In this document: positions 15,645 to 24,971 of the stretch, one piece after another | How the letters are laid out: each line of letters starts with the position of its first letter | Numbering within the stretch: the stretch's first letter is position 1 | Source: an uncultured Gemmiger sp. | GTDB lineage: Bacteria > Bacillota > Clostridia > Oscillospirales > Ruminococcaceae | Reading direction: 5' to 3' | Length of the DNA stretch: 36,175 nt | Assembly: GCA_944388135.1 (NCBI GenBank) | Contig: CALXHP010000013.1 | Span: 1-36,175 of the forward strand | The notes under the pieces: generated by a model | What the model was told of the DNA's origin: nothing | The model's input: only the letters and a program-made list of their open reading frames with translations | Database searches by the model: none | Translations under genes and position numbers: made by a program

Positions 15645-16403
15645 ATGGACGCCATGCAACACATCACCGGTCTTGTGCGCAAGGCCGTGCAGGACTATGA
15701 AATGATCGCCCCCGGTGACCGCGTCATGGTGGGGGTTTCGGGCGGCAAGGACAGTGTAGTGCTGACCATTGCCCTGGGACGCCTGCGTGCTTATTTGGGG
15801 GTTCCCTTTGAAGTGCAGGCTGTTACGCTGGACCCTTGTTTCGGTGGGGTGGAAACCGACTATTCCCCCCTGGCGGACTTGTTTGCCGCGGAGAACATTC
15901 CCTACGAGGTGCGGCGTACCGACATCGGGCCGGTGGTTTTTGATTACCGCAAAGAATCCAACCCTTGCGCCCTCTGTGCCAAGCTGCGCCGGGGTACCCT
16001 GCACACCGCAGCCCAGCAGCTGGGCTGCAATAAGGTGGCGCTGGGCCACCACCTGGACGATGCCGTAGAAACTTTTTATATGAACCTCTGGCGGGAAGGC
16101 CGCATCGGCTGTTTCTCGCCGGTGACCTATCTCTCCCGCCGGGACCTGACGATGATCCGGCCGCTGTTGCTGGCCACCGAAAGCGAAGTCACCTCTGCGA
16201 TAAAACGGGCCGGACTGCCGGTCATCAAAAGTCGCTGCCCCGCCGACGGTGTTACCACCCGGGAAGAGACCAAACAGTTTGTCCGTGAATTCAGCCGCAA
16301 GGACCCGGCGTTCCGCCAAAAGACGCTGCACGCCCTGCAGGAAAGCGGCATTGACGGCTGGAAGCCGCTGCACACCGGCCGTAAGAAGGAGTGGGCCAAA
16401 TGA
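15645..16403 (+). CDS. TtcA-like tRNA 2-thiolation protein (PP-loop ATPase)
   Basis: A 252-residue cytosolic protein. The PP-loop VSGGKDSVV spans residues 31-39. Cys108 and Cys111 (NPCALCAKL) and Cys198 (KSRCPADG) are placed like the three Cys that hold a [4Fe-4S] cluster in TtcA. GHHLDDAVET is the second conserved family motif. TtcA thiolates cytidine 32 of some tRNAs. Firmicute relatives are often annotated only as ATP-binding protein, so substrate is inferred. AAAGGAGG lies just upstream of the ATG. The stop overlaps the alr start (ATGA), so translation is probably coupled. Confidence 0.88.
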   Translation: MDAMQHITGLVRKAVQDYEMIAPGDRVMVGVSGGKDSVVLTIALGRLRAYLGVPFEVQAVTLDPCFGGVETDYSPLADLFAAENIPYEVRRTDIGPVVFDYRKESNPCALCAKLRRGTLHTAAQQLGCNKVALGHHLDDAVETFYMNLWREGRIGCFSPVTYLSRRDLTMIRPLLLATESEVTSAIKRAGLPVIKSRCPADGVTTREETKQFVREFSRKDPAFRQKTLHALQESGIDGWKPLHTGRKKEWAK

Positions 16404-17587
16404 ATGATCCTGTTTTGGAAAAACATTGCTGGGCAGAAATCGATCTGGATGCCCTGCGGCACAATTTTGCCTTTATCAAACGTACTGTCGGCGGCCCGGT
16501 CTGTGCCGTCGTCAAGGCCGATGCCTATGGCCACGGGGACATCGTTGTGGCCAGGGTCCTGCAGGAGGAAGGGGCCGCCGCTTTTGCGGTAAGCTGCCTG
16601 GCCGAGGCCAAGCGGCTGCGACGCCATGAGATCACCGTTCCGGTGCTGATCCTGGGCTATGCCGACCCTTCCGAGGCCGCTGCCCTGGCCCGGGAGGATA
16701 TCGCTACCGCCTGTTTTTCCACCGAGTATGCCCAGGCTCTCTCAGCGGCAGCGGTGGCCGCGGGAGTCAGGGTAAGCGTTCATCTGAAAATCGACACCGG
16801 TATGGGGCGCATCGGTTTTTCTGCCAGGAGCGACTGGCAGGGTGTTGTACAAGAGCTGGAAGCCCTGTACGCCCTGCCCGGGCTGAAGATCTGCGGGATC
16901 TTTCAGCATTTTGCCGTGGCAGACAGCCTGACGCCGGAGGCCCGGACGTATACCGATACCCAGTACACGCTGTTCCGCAAGGTGGTGGACCGGCTGCAGG
17001 CCGACGGCTATGCCGTAGGTACGATCCATTGCGCCAATTCCGCCGCACAGCTGCGACACCCGGAATGGCGCAACGATATGACCCGGGCGGGCATCATCCT
17101 GTACGGGCTGGACCCCAGCGATGAACTGCACTTTCCGGTCCTGAAACCGGTCATGACACTGAAATGCATCGTGACCTTTGTGAAAGACCTGCTGCCCGGT
17201 CAGAGCGTAAGTTACGGCCGCACTTTTACAGCCCGGGCTCCCATGCGGGTGGCCACGGTCTGCGTGGGATATGCCGACGGATATCCCCGGATGCTTTCCG
17301 GCACCCAGGGGCAGGGACTGATGATGGTCAACGGCCAGCCGGCTCCGGTCCTGGGCCGTGTCTGTATGGACCAGACGCTGCTGGATGTGACCAACATCCC
17401 CGGCGTGCGTATGGGGGACGAGGTCACCGTGTTCGGCCCCGGCGCCCCGGATACCGCCGACACCATCGCCCGCAAGACCGATACCATCTCCTACGAGATC
17501 GTCTGCGGCATTGCCCGCCGTGTTCCCCGCGTTTATCTCGAGAAGGGAAAAATCTGCAAGATCTGGAATGATTTGGAGGAAAATTGA
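16400..17587 (+). CDS. alr: Alanine racemase
   Basis: A 395-residue PLP enzyme that makes D-alanine for peptidoglycan. The PLP lysine is Lys39 in [11 protein letters not shown], and the second catalytic base is Tyr272 in SVSYGRTF. The fold-type III barrel and C-terminal beta domain ([21 protein letters not shown]) are complete. The ATG at 16400 is preferred over the GTG at 16391 because AAGGAG (16385-16390) is well placed for it. It overlaps the ttcA-like stop by four bases, and its own stop overlaps the lepA start. Confidence 0.97.
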   Translation: MNDPVLEKHCWAEIDLDALRHNFAFIKRTVGGPVCAVVKADAYGHGDIVVARVLQEEGAAAFAVSCLAEAKRLRRHEITVPVLILGYADPSEAAALAREDIATACFSTEYAQALSAAAVAAGVRVSVHLKIDTGMGRIGFSARSDWQGVVQELEALYALPGLKICGIFQHFAVADSLTPEARTYTDTQYTLFRKVVDRLQADGYAVGTIHCANSAAQLRHPEWRNDMTRAGIILYGLDPSDELHFPVLKPVMTLKCIVTFVKDLLPGQSVSYGRTFTARAPMRVATVCVGYADGYPRMLSGTQGQGLMMVNGQPAPVLGRVCMDQTLLDVTNIPGVRMGDEVTVFGPGAPDTADTIARKTDTISYEIVCGIARRVPRVYLEKGKICKIWNDLEEN

Positions 17588-19395
17588 TGGCTCGCGATAC
17601 GATCCGCAACTTTTGTATCATTGCCCATATCGACCACGGCAAATCCACCCTGTCCGACCGTATGCTGGAACTGACCGACAGTGTGGATAAGCGTACCATG
17701 ACCGATCAGGTCCTGGACGATATGGATATCGAAAAAGAGCGCGGCATTACCATCAAAGCCCGCGCCGTTACCATGCGCTACAAGGCCGACGACGGCCAGA
17801 CCTATGAGCTCAATCTGATCGACACGCCGGGCCATGTGGACTTCCAGTACGAGGTCAGCCGCAGTCTGGCTGCCTGCGAAGGTGCCGTCCTGGTGGTGGA
17901 TGCCAGCCAGGGTGTGGAAGCCCAGACACTGGCCAACTGCTACCTGGCCCTGGACCACAACCTGGAGGTTGTGCCGATTCTGAACAAGATCGACCTGCCC
18001 AGTGCCGATCCTGATACGGTGGCCAAGGAGGTGGAAGATGTCATCGGCCTTCCCTGCATGGAAGCCCCCCGTGTTTCTGCCAAACTGGGCATCGGCGTCA
18101 AGGATGTGCTGGAATGTGTGGTCAAGGAAATTCCCGCCCCCACCGGCGACGTGGACAAGCCGCTGAAAGCGTTGATCTTTGACTCCATCTATGACAGCTA
18201 TAAGGGCGTCATCGTGTATGTTCGTGTCTTTGAGGGCACTGTCAAACCGGGGGATACCATCCGCCTGATGAGCACCGGCGCCGAATTCCAGCTGGTGGAA
18301 GTAGGCCATATGGGCGCCACCAGTCTGACCCCTTGCGACAAGCTGGAAGCCGGTGAGGTGGGCTACCTGACGGCCAGCATCAAAACGGTGCGGGATACCC
18401 GCGTGGGCGATACCGTGACACTGGCCGCCAATCCCACACCGGAACCGCTGCCCGGTTTCCGTACCGTGACCCCCATGGTGTTCTGCGGCATCTACCCTGC
18501 CGACGGCGCCGACTACCCAGACCTGAAAGACGCCCTGGAAAAGCTGCAGCTCAATGATGCTTCTTTGAGCTTTGAGCCGGAAACCAGTGCGGCCCTGGGC
18601 TTTGGCTTCCGCTGCGGATTTTTGGGTCTTTTGCACATGGAGATCATCACCGAGCGTCTGGAGCGGGAGTTTGATCTGGACCTGATCACCACCACCCCCG
18701 GCGTTCAGTACCGCCTGACCCTGACCGACGGCACGGTGGAGATCATCGACAACCCTGCCGCCTACCCGGACCCCACCCGCATCGTCAAGCAGGAAGAACC
18801 CTTCGTCAATGCCCATATCTATACCCCCAACGATTATGTGGGCCCGCTGATGGACCTCTGCCAGGCCAAGCGGGGTGTGCTGATGGATATGAAATATATG
18901 GATGAGACCCGTGTGGATCTGCACTATCAGCTGCCGCTGGGAGAGATCGTCTACGATTTCTTTGATGCCATCAAGTCCCGCAGCCGCGGCTACGCCAGCT
19001 ACGACTACGAGTGGGAGGGCTGGCACGAGAGCAAACTGGTGCGCCTGGACTTCCTGCTCAACGGCGACCCTGTGGACGCTTTGTCCATGATCGTCTTTTC
19101 CGACAATGCGTATGCCAAGGGACGCCGCATCTGCGAAAAGCTGAAGGAAAACATCCCCCGTGCGCTGTTCGAGATCCCCATCCAGGCGGCGGTGGGCGGC
19201 AAGATCATCGCCCGGGAGACCGTCAAAGCCATGCGCAAGGATGTGTTGGCCAAATGCTACGGCGGTGACATCACCCGTAAGAAAAAGCTGCTGGAAAAGC
19301 AGAAGGAAGGCAAAAAGAAGATGCGCCAGTTGGGCAGCGTGACATTGCCCAGTGAGGCTTTTACCGCCGTCCTGAAGCTGGATTCCGATTCCTGA
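17587..19395 (+). CDS. lepA: Translation elongation factor 4 (LepA)
   Basis: A 602-residue ribosome-bound GTPase. G1 is [10 protein letters not shown]3 is DTPGHVDF and G4 is NKIDLP. The LepA-specific C-terminal domain has [21 protein letters not shown] near the end. Length is the family standard. The ATG at 17587 shares one base with the alr stop (TGATG), with GGAGGAAAA upstream; the in-frame TTG at 17584 is less likely. It is the last gene of its operon, closed by the terminator at 19419-19453. LepA acts in translation initiation and elongation fidelity. Confidence 0.98.
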   Translation: MARDTIRNFCIIAHIDHGKSTLSDRMLELTDSVDKRTMTDQVLDDMDIEKERGITIKARAVTMRYKADDGQTYELNLIDTPGHVDFQYEVSRSLAACEGAVLVVDASQGVEAQTLANCYLALDHNLEVVPILNKIDLPSADPDTVAKEVEDVIGLPCMEAPRVSAKLGIGVKDVLECVVKEIPAPTGDVDKPLKALIFDSIYDSYKGVIVYVRVFEGTVKPGDTIRLMSTGAEFQLVEVGHMGATSLTPCDKLEAGEVGYLTASIKTVRDTRVGDTVTLAANPTPEPLPGFRTVTPMVFCGIYPADGADYPDLKDALEKLQLNDASLSFEPETSAALGFGFRCGFLGLLHMEIITERLEREFDLDLITTTPGVQYRLTLTDGTVEIIDNPAAYPDPTRIVKQEEPFVNAHIYTPNDYVGPLMDLCQAKRGVLMDMKYMDETRVDLHYQLPLGEIVYDFFDAIKSRSRGYASYDYEWEGWHESKLVRLDFLLNGDPVDALSMIVFSDNAYAKGRRICEKLKENIPRALFEIPIQAAVGGKIIARETVKAMRKDVLAKCYGGDITRKKKLLEKQKEGKKKMRQLGSVTLPSEAFTAVLKLDSDS

Positions 19396-19418
19396 AAAAC
19401 CGTTATACGCTGTTTATG

Positions 19419-19453
19419 ACAGACACCCTGCCGTTGCGGGGTGTCTGTTTTTG
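19419..19453 (+). terminator. Intrinsic terminator after lepA
   Basis: The stem ACAGACACCC/GGGTGTCTGT has a loop of about 10 bases and is followed by a T-rich tail (TTTTT). Confidence 0.85.
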
Positions 19454-19496
19454 GGATAAAGGGCCCTGAAATTTCCGGCTTTTCCAAGGGGTATAC

Positions 19497-19525
19497 TTGC
19501 CATTTTATCCGAAGTAGTGTACAAT
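19497..19525 (+). promoter_or_regulatory. glnS promoter
   Basis: TTGCCA (19497-19502), 17 bp, TACAAT (19520-19525), about 32 bases before the start codon. No T-box leader is visible between promoter and gene. Confidence 0.75.
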
Positions 19526-19556
19526 GGAAGGACACTAAAAATTTGGGGTGCGATTT

Positions 19557-21218
19557 ATGGCAGAAGAAAAATTTTCCAACTTTCTGACGGATATTATCGA
19601 TGCCGACCTTGCCGAGGGCAAGGTCGATACCGTGCATACCCGTTTTCCGCCGGAGCCCAACGGATATCTGCATATCGGTTCGGCCAAGGCAATTTTCATC
19701 AACTACACCATTGCCAAACATTACGGCGGCAAATTCAACCTTCGCTTTGACGATACCAACCCTGCACGGGAAGGCGACGAATACGTCCAGAGCATCCTGC
19801 AGGACCTGCACTGGCTGGGAGCCGATCCCAACGGCGGTATCTTCTACGGCAGTGACTACTTTGAGCGCTGCTACGAATATGCGGAAAAGCTCATTCTGGA
19901 AGGCAAAGCCTATGTGGACGATCTGACCCGGGAAGAAATGCAGGAGTACCGCGGCAACGACGCCGGCAAGCCCAGCCGTCCCAGCCCCTACCGTGACCGT
20001 ACGCCGGAGGAAAACCTGGACCTCTTCCGCCGGATGCGCGCCGGTGAATTTGCCGACGGTGAAAAGACACTGCGTGCCAAGATCGACCTGGCCAGCCCCA
20101 ATATGAATATGCGCGACCCCGCGATCTACCGCATCAAACATGTTGCCCACCATCGCCAGGGGGACAAGTGGTGCATCTATCCCCTGTACGACTTTGCCCA
20201 TCCCATTCAGGATGCCATTGAAGGGATCACCTTCAGCCTGTGCAGTCTGGAATTTGAGAACCACCGCCCCCTGTATGAGTGGGTCATCGCCAATATTTTC
20301 GGCACCGAATTTCCCAAGCAGCGGGAGTTTGCCCGTTTGAATGTGACCAACACCGTCATGAGCAAGCGCTACCTGCGGGAACTGGTGGAGAAAAACATCG
20401 TGGACGGCTGGGATGATCCCCGCATGCCCACCCTCAGCGGCCTGCGCCGCCGTGGATATACGCCCACCAGCATCTTCACCTTTGTGAAAGAGGCCGGTAT
20501 CTCCAAGGCGGACAGCCTGGTGGATATGCGCCAGCTGGAAGCGGTGCTGCGCGCCGAACTGGAGCTGAACGCCCAGCGCCGTGTGGCCGTGCTGGACCCG
20601 GTGAAGCTCATCATCGACAACTACCCTGCCGATGGCTGTGAGTATTTTGACCTGCCCAACAACCCGAACCGGGACGCCAACGACAGCTCCACCCGGAAGG
20701 TGGCCTTCACCAAAGAAGTCTGGATCGACCGCAGCGACTTCTTTGAGGTGCCGCCGCCGAAGTTCAAGCGCCTGACTCTGGGCAGCGAAGTCCGCCTGAT
20801 GGGGGCGTATCTGGTGCGCTGCACAGGTGTGGACAAGGATGAGGCCGGTAACATCACCGCCATCCATGCGGAAGCCGATCTGGAGACCAGAAACGGCAAC
20901 CCCGCTGACGGCCGCAAGGTGCGGGGCACCATCCACTGGGTCAGCTGCGACCATTGCGTGGAAGCGGAAGTCCGTCTGTATGACAAGCTGTTCACAGAAG
21001 CCAATATGAACAGCATTCCCGACGGCGCCGACTTCAAGGATTACCTGAATCCCGACAGCGTGTCGGTGATCTCCCACGCCAAACTGGAGGAAAGCCTGCG
21101 GGACGCCCAGCCCGGGGAGCGCTTCCAGTTCGTGCGCACCGGTTATTTCACCCCGGACAGCAAGAACCCCGGTGTGTACAACCGTATCGTGACCCTGAAG
21201 GACAGCTTCAAACTGTAA
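19557..21218 (+). CDS. glnS: Glutaminyl-tRNA synthetase
   Basis: A 553-residue class I synthetase. The HIGH motif is PPEPNGYLHIGSAKA (residues 31-45) and the KMSKS-type motif is VMSKRYL (about 267). The catalytic core and the C-terminal beta-barrel anticodon-binding region are complete. The ATG at 19557 is chosen because GGGG lies about 8 bases upstream; an in-frame GTG at 19548 is too close to that site. Most Firmicutes make Gln-tRNA indirectly with GatCAB, but several clostridia carry this enzyme, which is thought to have come by transfer. It has its own promoter and a shared bidirectional terminator. Confidence 0.97.
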   Translation: MAEEKFSNFLTDIIDADLAEGKVDTVHTRFPPEPNGYLHIGSAKAIFINYTIAKHYGGKFNLRFDDTNPAREGDEYVQSILQDLHWLGADPNGGIFYGSDYFERCYEYAEKLILEGKAYVDDLTREEMQEYRGNDAGKPSRPSPYRDRTPEENLDLFRRMRAGEFADGEKTLRAKIDLASPNMNMRDPAIYRIKHVAHHRQGDKWCIYPLYDFAHPIQDAIEGITFSLCSLEFENHRPLYEWVIANIFGTEFPKQREFARLNVTNTVMSKRYLRELVEKNIVDGWDDPRMPTLSGLRRRGYTPTSIFTFVKEAGISKADSLVDMRQLEAVLRAELELNAQRRVAVLDPVKLIIDNYPADGCEYFDLPNNPNRDANDSSTRKVAFTKEVWIDRSDFFEVPPPKFKRLTLGSEVRLMGAYLVRCTGVDKDEAGNITAIHAEADLETRNGNPADGRKVRGTIHWVSCDHCVEAEVRLYDKLFTEANMNSIPDGADFKDYLNPDSVSVISHAKLEESLRDAQPGERFQFVRTGYFTPDSKNPGVYNRIVTLKDSFKL

Positions 21219-21266
21219 GACAAACAAAAAAGACCGACGCAGCCGCGCCGGTCTTTTTGCTTGTCG
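21219..21266. terminator. Bidirectional terminator between glnS and the MATE gene
   Basis: The inverted repeat AAAAAGACCG...CGGTCTTTTT has an internal CGC/GCG extension and GACAA/TTGTC outer arms. A/T runs at both ends allow it to serve both converging genes. Confidence 0.85.
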
Positions 21267-21271
21267 TCTTG

Positions 21272-22636
21272 TCAGGCTCCGTGACGTGCCGCGATGCAAC
21301 GGTGCAGCCACCCGCCCTTTTTGTAATATACGATAAACAGCAGCGAAGCCAGCACCCAGGTGATGGGATAGCTGAGTTCCACCGTGGTCACCGAATGCCA
21401 CACGGGCACCGCCGTCAGCAGCCACAAAATACGCAGCCCGCAGACACAGAACACCGTAATAAGGGTCGGAATGCGCACGTCGCCGCAGCCGCGCAAGGCA
21501 CCGGACAAGATCTCGATGCAAACGTAAGTGACATAGGCCGGAACCAGCACATGCATCATATCCACACCCACCGCAATGACTTCCGGGTCCTGGCTGAACA
21601 GCCGGAAAAGGGGTTCTGCCGTAAAATAAAATACCACGCTGATGAAAATGGTAATGCCGGCAGCCATTTCCAGGCAGATGCGGGTACCGCGGCGCACACG
21701 GTCATACTGTTGGGCGCCGAAGTTCTGCCCTGCAAAGGTGGTGATGGCGATGCCCAGGGAATTGATGGTCATCCAGAAGATGAAGTCGATTTTTCCGTAA
21801 ACGCCCCAGGCCGCAATGGTGTTGGTGCCGAAACCGTTCATACAGCTTTGGATCATCATGTTGCTGACATTGTACAGCGCACTCTGAGCGGCCGCCGGAA
21901 TGCCAATGGTACAGATTGCCACCAGGATCGCCTTTTCCATCCGCAGCTTGGCGGCTTGCAGATGCCAGGGCATTCCCTGAGAGCCTGCCAGGCAGCGAAG
22001 GGTAAGCACCGCGCTGGCGATCTGGCTGAGTACTGTGGCCAGGGCAGCCCCTGCCACCCCCCAATGGAATGCCGCAATAAACACCACATCCAGCACGATG
22101 TTCACAAGGGAGGCGACGATCAGGAAATAGAGCGGCCGTTTGGAGTCCCCCGCCGCCCGCAGAATATTGGTCCCCATGTTATACAGAATCTGGGGAATCA
22201 TGCCCAGAAAGTAGATGCGCAGGTACAGTGCGGCATCCCCCAGAATTTCGTCAGGGGTATCCATCAGCCGCAGCACAGGCTCTGCCGACAGCAGCCCCGC
22301 TATTGTGAGCAGCGCGCCTACAACAACGCTGAAGACCAACGCCGTGTGGACCTGACGGTCGACGGCGTCCACATCCCGTGCCCCGTAGCTTTGGGCTACC
22401 ACCACACCGGCGCCGCTGCAAAGGCCCACAAAAAGGCCCACCAGCAAATTGACGAAGGCGCCTGTGGCGCCCACGGCGGCCAGTGCATTGGTTCCTACAA
22501 AGTTGCCGACGATGAGGGTGTCGGCCGTGTTGTACAACTGCTGAAACAGCGTACCGAACCAGATAGGCAGAAAGAAAACCAGCAGCTGGCGGGGGATGCT
22601 GCCGGTCAGGATATCCGTTTGTTTGACAGTGCGCAT
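21272..22636 (-). CDS. MATE-family multidrug/organic cation efflux transporter
   Basis: A 454-residue membrane protein with about 12 hydrophobic segments. The MATE pattern is visible: LPIWFGTLFQQLYNTADTLIVGNFVG near the N-terminus, AQSYGARD, and the second-half repeats AGQNFGAQQYDRVRRG and ILSGALRGCGD. It is probably a cation-coupled exporter; the substrate is unknown. The start at 22636 is uncertain because the GAGGAG site lies about 16 bases upstream, which is long, but no better in-frame start is seen. It is divergent from the LRR-VWA-AAA operon, with overlapping promoters. Confidence 0.93.
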   Translation of the reverse strand: MRTVKQTDILTGSIPRQLLVFFLPIWFGTLFQQLYNTADTLIVGNFVGTNALAAVGATGAFVNLLVGLFVGLCSGAGVVVAQSYGARDVDAVDRQVHTALVFSVVVGALLTIAGLLSAEPVLRLMDTPDEILGDAALYLRIYFLGMIPQILYNMGTNILRAAGDSKRPLYFLIVASLVNIVLDVVFIAAFHWGVAGAALATVLSQIASAVLTLRCLAGSQGMPWHLQAAKLRMEKAILVAICTIGIPAAAQSALYNVSNMMIQSCMNGFGTNTIAAWGVYGKIDFIFWMTINSLGIAITTFAGQNFGAQQYDRVRRGTRICLEMAAGITIFISVVFYFTAEPLFRLFSQDPEVIAVGVDMMHVLVPAYVTYVCIEILSGALRGCGDVRIPTLITVFCVCGLRILWLLTAVPVWHSVTTVELSYPITWVLASLLFIVYYKKGGWLHRCIAARHGA

Positions 22637-22679
22637 AATAAAATCTGTTTTTCTCCTCTTTCGTATTCCTTGCGCACCT

Positions 22680-22708
22680 ATTTTATGCTATAATGGCCAC
22701 AATGTAAA
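22680..22708 (-). promoter_or_regulatory. MATE gene promoter
   Basis: On the minus strand, TTTACA (22708-22703), 17 bp, TAAAAT (22685-22680). It overlaps the divergent promoter of the next operon, so the two may compete. Confidence 0.65.
22686..22694 (+). promoter_or_regulatory. Extended -10 promoter of the LRR-VWA-AAA operon
   Basis: TGC-TATAAT (22686-22694) is an extended -10 element. No good -35 lies 17 bp upstream (TTCCTT at 22666-22671), which is common for extended -10 promoters. The start codon is about 30 bases downstream. Confidence 0.6.
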
Positions 22709-22723
22709 GAGGGGGGAACGGAT

Positions 22724-23635
22724 ATGGCAGTTTTGTGGCAACCCTGCGGGGCAGGAGCGCGGATTTTGCGCGTTCTGGGGGATTCCCCCTGCCCCGTTCT
22801 GCCGGACACGGTGGAGGGTCATCCGGTGACCGAACTGGGCCCCTATTGCTTTGCCGCCCGGCCTGTTCCGGGCGGCACCCTTTGGCCCGCCGACAGCACC
22901 GACACCCACGAGGTGACCGGAGACTTTCTGGAAGAAGTGGTGCTGCCGGACTCGGTACAAGTGCTGCACAGTGCGGTTTTCTACAACTGCCACCGGCTGC
23001 GCCGGGTGGAGGCAGGTCCACATCTGGAAAGTCTGGGCAGTGATCTCTTCACCAATTGCCGGGCGTTGCGCACCTTTGCTCTGCGGGCTGCCCCGGCTGC
23101 CAACACCGGGCTGAAGAAACTGCTGGGGGCCGTAAGTGCCGACGTGGAGGTGGAATTTCTGGAGGCCCCGGGCGCCCGGCTTTTTTATCCGGAGTACTTT
23201 GAATGGCTGGACGAAAACACCCCCGCGCATATCTTCAACCACAGCATCGAGGGAGAGGGCTACCGCATGCGCCAGTGCTTTGCCGGCGGTGTGGTGGATT
23301 ACGCCGCCTATGACGCCACCTTTGCCCAGGCTTGTGTGGGAGAAAGCGAAGAGAAACTCTGCCGCATGGCGCTGGGGCGGTTGCTTGCCCCCTTTGCGCT
23401 GGGGGAGGATGCCCGGGCCGACTATGAATATTATCTGACCGCCCATCCCGCAGCGGCCTTTGCCCTGGCCATTGCAGACCGGCTGGAAGCTGCGCTGCGG
23501 CTTCTAGTGGGGTTGGGGTTGCCTGTGCAGGAGGCTGCCGCCCAATGTGCCAGAACAGGCTGGAGCGCCGGCGCCGCCATTTTGCTGGCGCGGCCCAAAC
23601 GAACAGCCAAACAATACGATTTTGATGATTTGTAA
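22724..23635 (+). CDS. BspA-like leucine-rich-repeat protein
   Basis: A 303-residue protein with no signal peptide, so probably cytosolic. Residues about 25-130 show LRR_5/BspA-type repeats: LPDTVEGHPVTELGPYCFA, then VVLPDSVQVLHSAVFYNCHRLRRVEA and LESLGSDLFTNCRALRTFAL. The C-terminal part (about 235-303) is helical and Ala/Leu-rich, with LEAALRLLVGLGLPVQEAA, resembling a single ankyrin-like helix pair. LRR domains usually bind proteins. GGGGGG precedes the ATG. It is the first gene of a three-gene operon with a VWA/DUF2201 protein and an AAA ATPase, so it may be their adaptor or target selector. That role is inferred. Confidence 0.78.
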   Translation: MAVLWQPCGAGARILRVLGDSPCPVLPDTVEGHPVTELGPYCFAARPVPGGTLWPADSTDTHEVTGDFLEEVVLPDSVQVLHSAVFYNCHRLRRVEAGPHLESLGSDLFTNCRALRTFALRAAPAANTGLKKLLGAVSADVEVEFLEAPGARLFYPEYFEWLDENTPAHIFNHSIEGEGYRMRQCFAGGVVDYAAYDATFAQACVGESEEKLCRMALGRLLAPFALGEDARADYEYYLTAHPAAAFALAIADRLEAALRLLVGLGLPVQEAAAQCARTGWSAGAAILLARPKRTAKQYDFDDL

Positions 23636-23646
23636 CGGAGGGCAGT

Positions 23647-24963
23647 ATGCCGCATACCGAGACCCAAACTGAATGGGAACAGACGATGGCCCGCCGCGTT
23701 ATGGAACAGATCCGCAGTGAACTGTACTTAGACCAGCGATACCTGAACGCCGCACTGGGGGCACTCCCCCCTGCCCCGCTGAACAGTAGCCAGTCTGCCC
23801 TGGCCACCGATGGCGCCAAGCTCTATTACCCGCCGGAATGGGTGCTGCATCTCTACCGCAAAAACCGCCGGTACCTGCCCAGAGCCTATCTGCACAGCCT
23901 TTTTCACTGTATTCTGCGTCATCTCTGGCTGCGGGATCGCCGTGACCCTGACCTGTGGGGGCTTGCCTGTGACATCGCGGTGGAACACCTGCTGGACTCC
24001 CTGGAAACCCCTGCCACCACCCGTCCGGTGGGGTGGCTCCGGCAACAGGCTTATGCCAGCCTGAAAGCGCAGTGCAAACTGCTGGCAGCCGGGCCGATCT
24101 ACCGCATTCTGTCCGGTACTGATGAGGCAACCCTGCAAAAATACCGGCGGGAATTTTACTGTGACGATCACCGTCTGTGGCCCGCCGACCCGGACAGTCC
24201 CGCTGCCCAGATGCGGGGCAAACAATGGGAACAGATGGGCCGCCAGACCGAACTGAGCATGGAAGAATCCGGTCAACAGGCCGGAGAGACCGACGGCGCT
24301 AAAGCCTTGCAGGCCCAGGTGCAGGCCAGCCGCAGCCGCCGCAGCTACAAGGAATTTTTGCGCCGGTTTGCCGTCTGGCGGGAAGAACCTCACCTGGACC
24401 CGGATGAATTTGATCTGGGATACTACACCTATGGTCTGCGCACCTATGGCAAAATGCCGCTGATTGAGCCTTTGGAAAGCCGGGAAAGCAAAAAGATCCG
24501 GGATTTTGTCATCGTGCTGGATACCAGCGAATCCACCGCCGGTGATCTGGTAAAGAATTTTCTGCGGGAGACCTTTACCCTGCTGAAAAGCCAGGACAGC
24601 TTTTTCCGCCAGTGCCGCATTCTGGTCATGCAGGCGGACAACGCCGTGCGGGAGGAAACCTGGCTCTATGATCTGGAAGCCCTGGACCGTTACACCGAGA
24701 GCTTTACCCTGGTGGGGGGCGGCGGAACGGATTTTCGCCCCGCCTTTGCCCGCATAGAGGAACTGCGTGCCGAAGGCCCCCTGCGGGATATGCAGGGCGT
24801 CTTGTACTTTACCGACGGCAAAGGGATTTATCCGGCCAAACGGCCGCCTTTTGATGTGGCCTTTCTGTTTTTGGAAAACGGCGAACCGCCGCCGGAAGTG
24901 CCTGCCTGGGCCATGCGGATGGTCCTGCAGCCCGAAGAATTTTACCCCCAACCGAAAGGATGA
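23647..24963 (+). CDS. DUF2201/VWA-like protein (metallopeptidase-like domain plus VWA)
   Basis: A 438-residue cytosolic protein, 11 bases after the LRR gene with GGAGGG upstream. The N-terminal half resembles DUF2201_N, a putative metallopeptidase domain, with HSLFHCILRH (residues 83-92) and DIAVEH following. The usual HExxH glutamate is Ser here. The C-terminal half (about 285-438) is VWA-like, with a MIDAS motif DTSES (about 292-296) and a later TDF/TDG pair. The middle is charged and possibly disordered. Such proteins pair with MoxR-type AAA ATPases, as in the RavA-ViaA and CbbQ-CbbO systems. The partner ATPase follows directly. Confidence 0.85.
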   Translation: MPHTETQTEWEQTMARRVMEQIRSELYLDQRYLNAALGALPPAPLNSSQSALATDGAKLYYPPEWVLHLYRKNRRYLPRAYLHSLFHCILRHLWLRDRRDPDLWGLACDIAVEHLLDSLETPATTRPVGWLRQQAYASLKAQCKLLAAGPIYRILSGTDEATLQKYRREFYCDDHRLWPADPDSPAAQMRGKQWEQMGRQTELSMEESGQQAGETDGAKALQAQVQASRSRRSYKEFLRRFAVWREEPHLDPDEFDLGYYTYGLRTYGKMPLIEPLESRESKKIRDFVIVLDTSESTAGDLVKNFLRETFTLLKSQDSFFRQCRILVMQADNAVREETWLYDLEALDRYTESFTLVGGGGTDFRPAFARIEELRAEGPLRDMQGVLYFTDGKGIYPAKRPPFDVAFLFLENGEPPPEVPAWAMRMVLQPEEFYPQPKG

Positions 24964-24971
24964 AAAAATAG

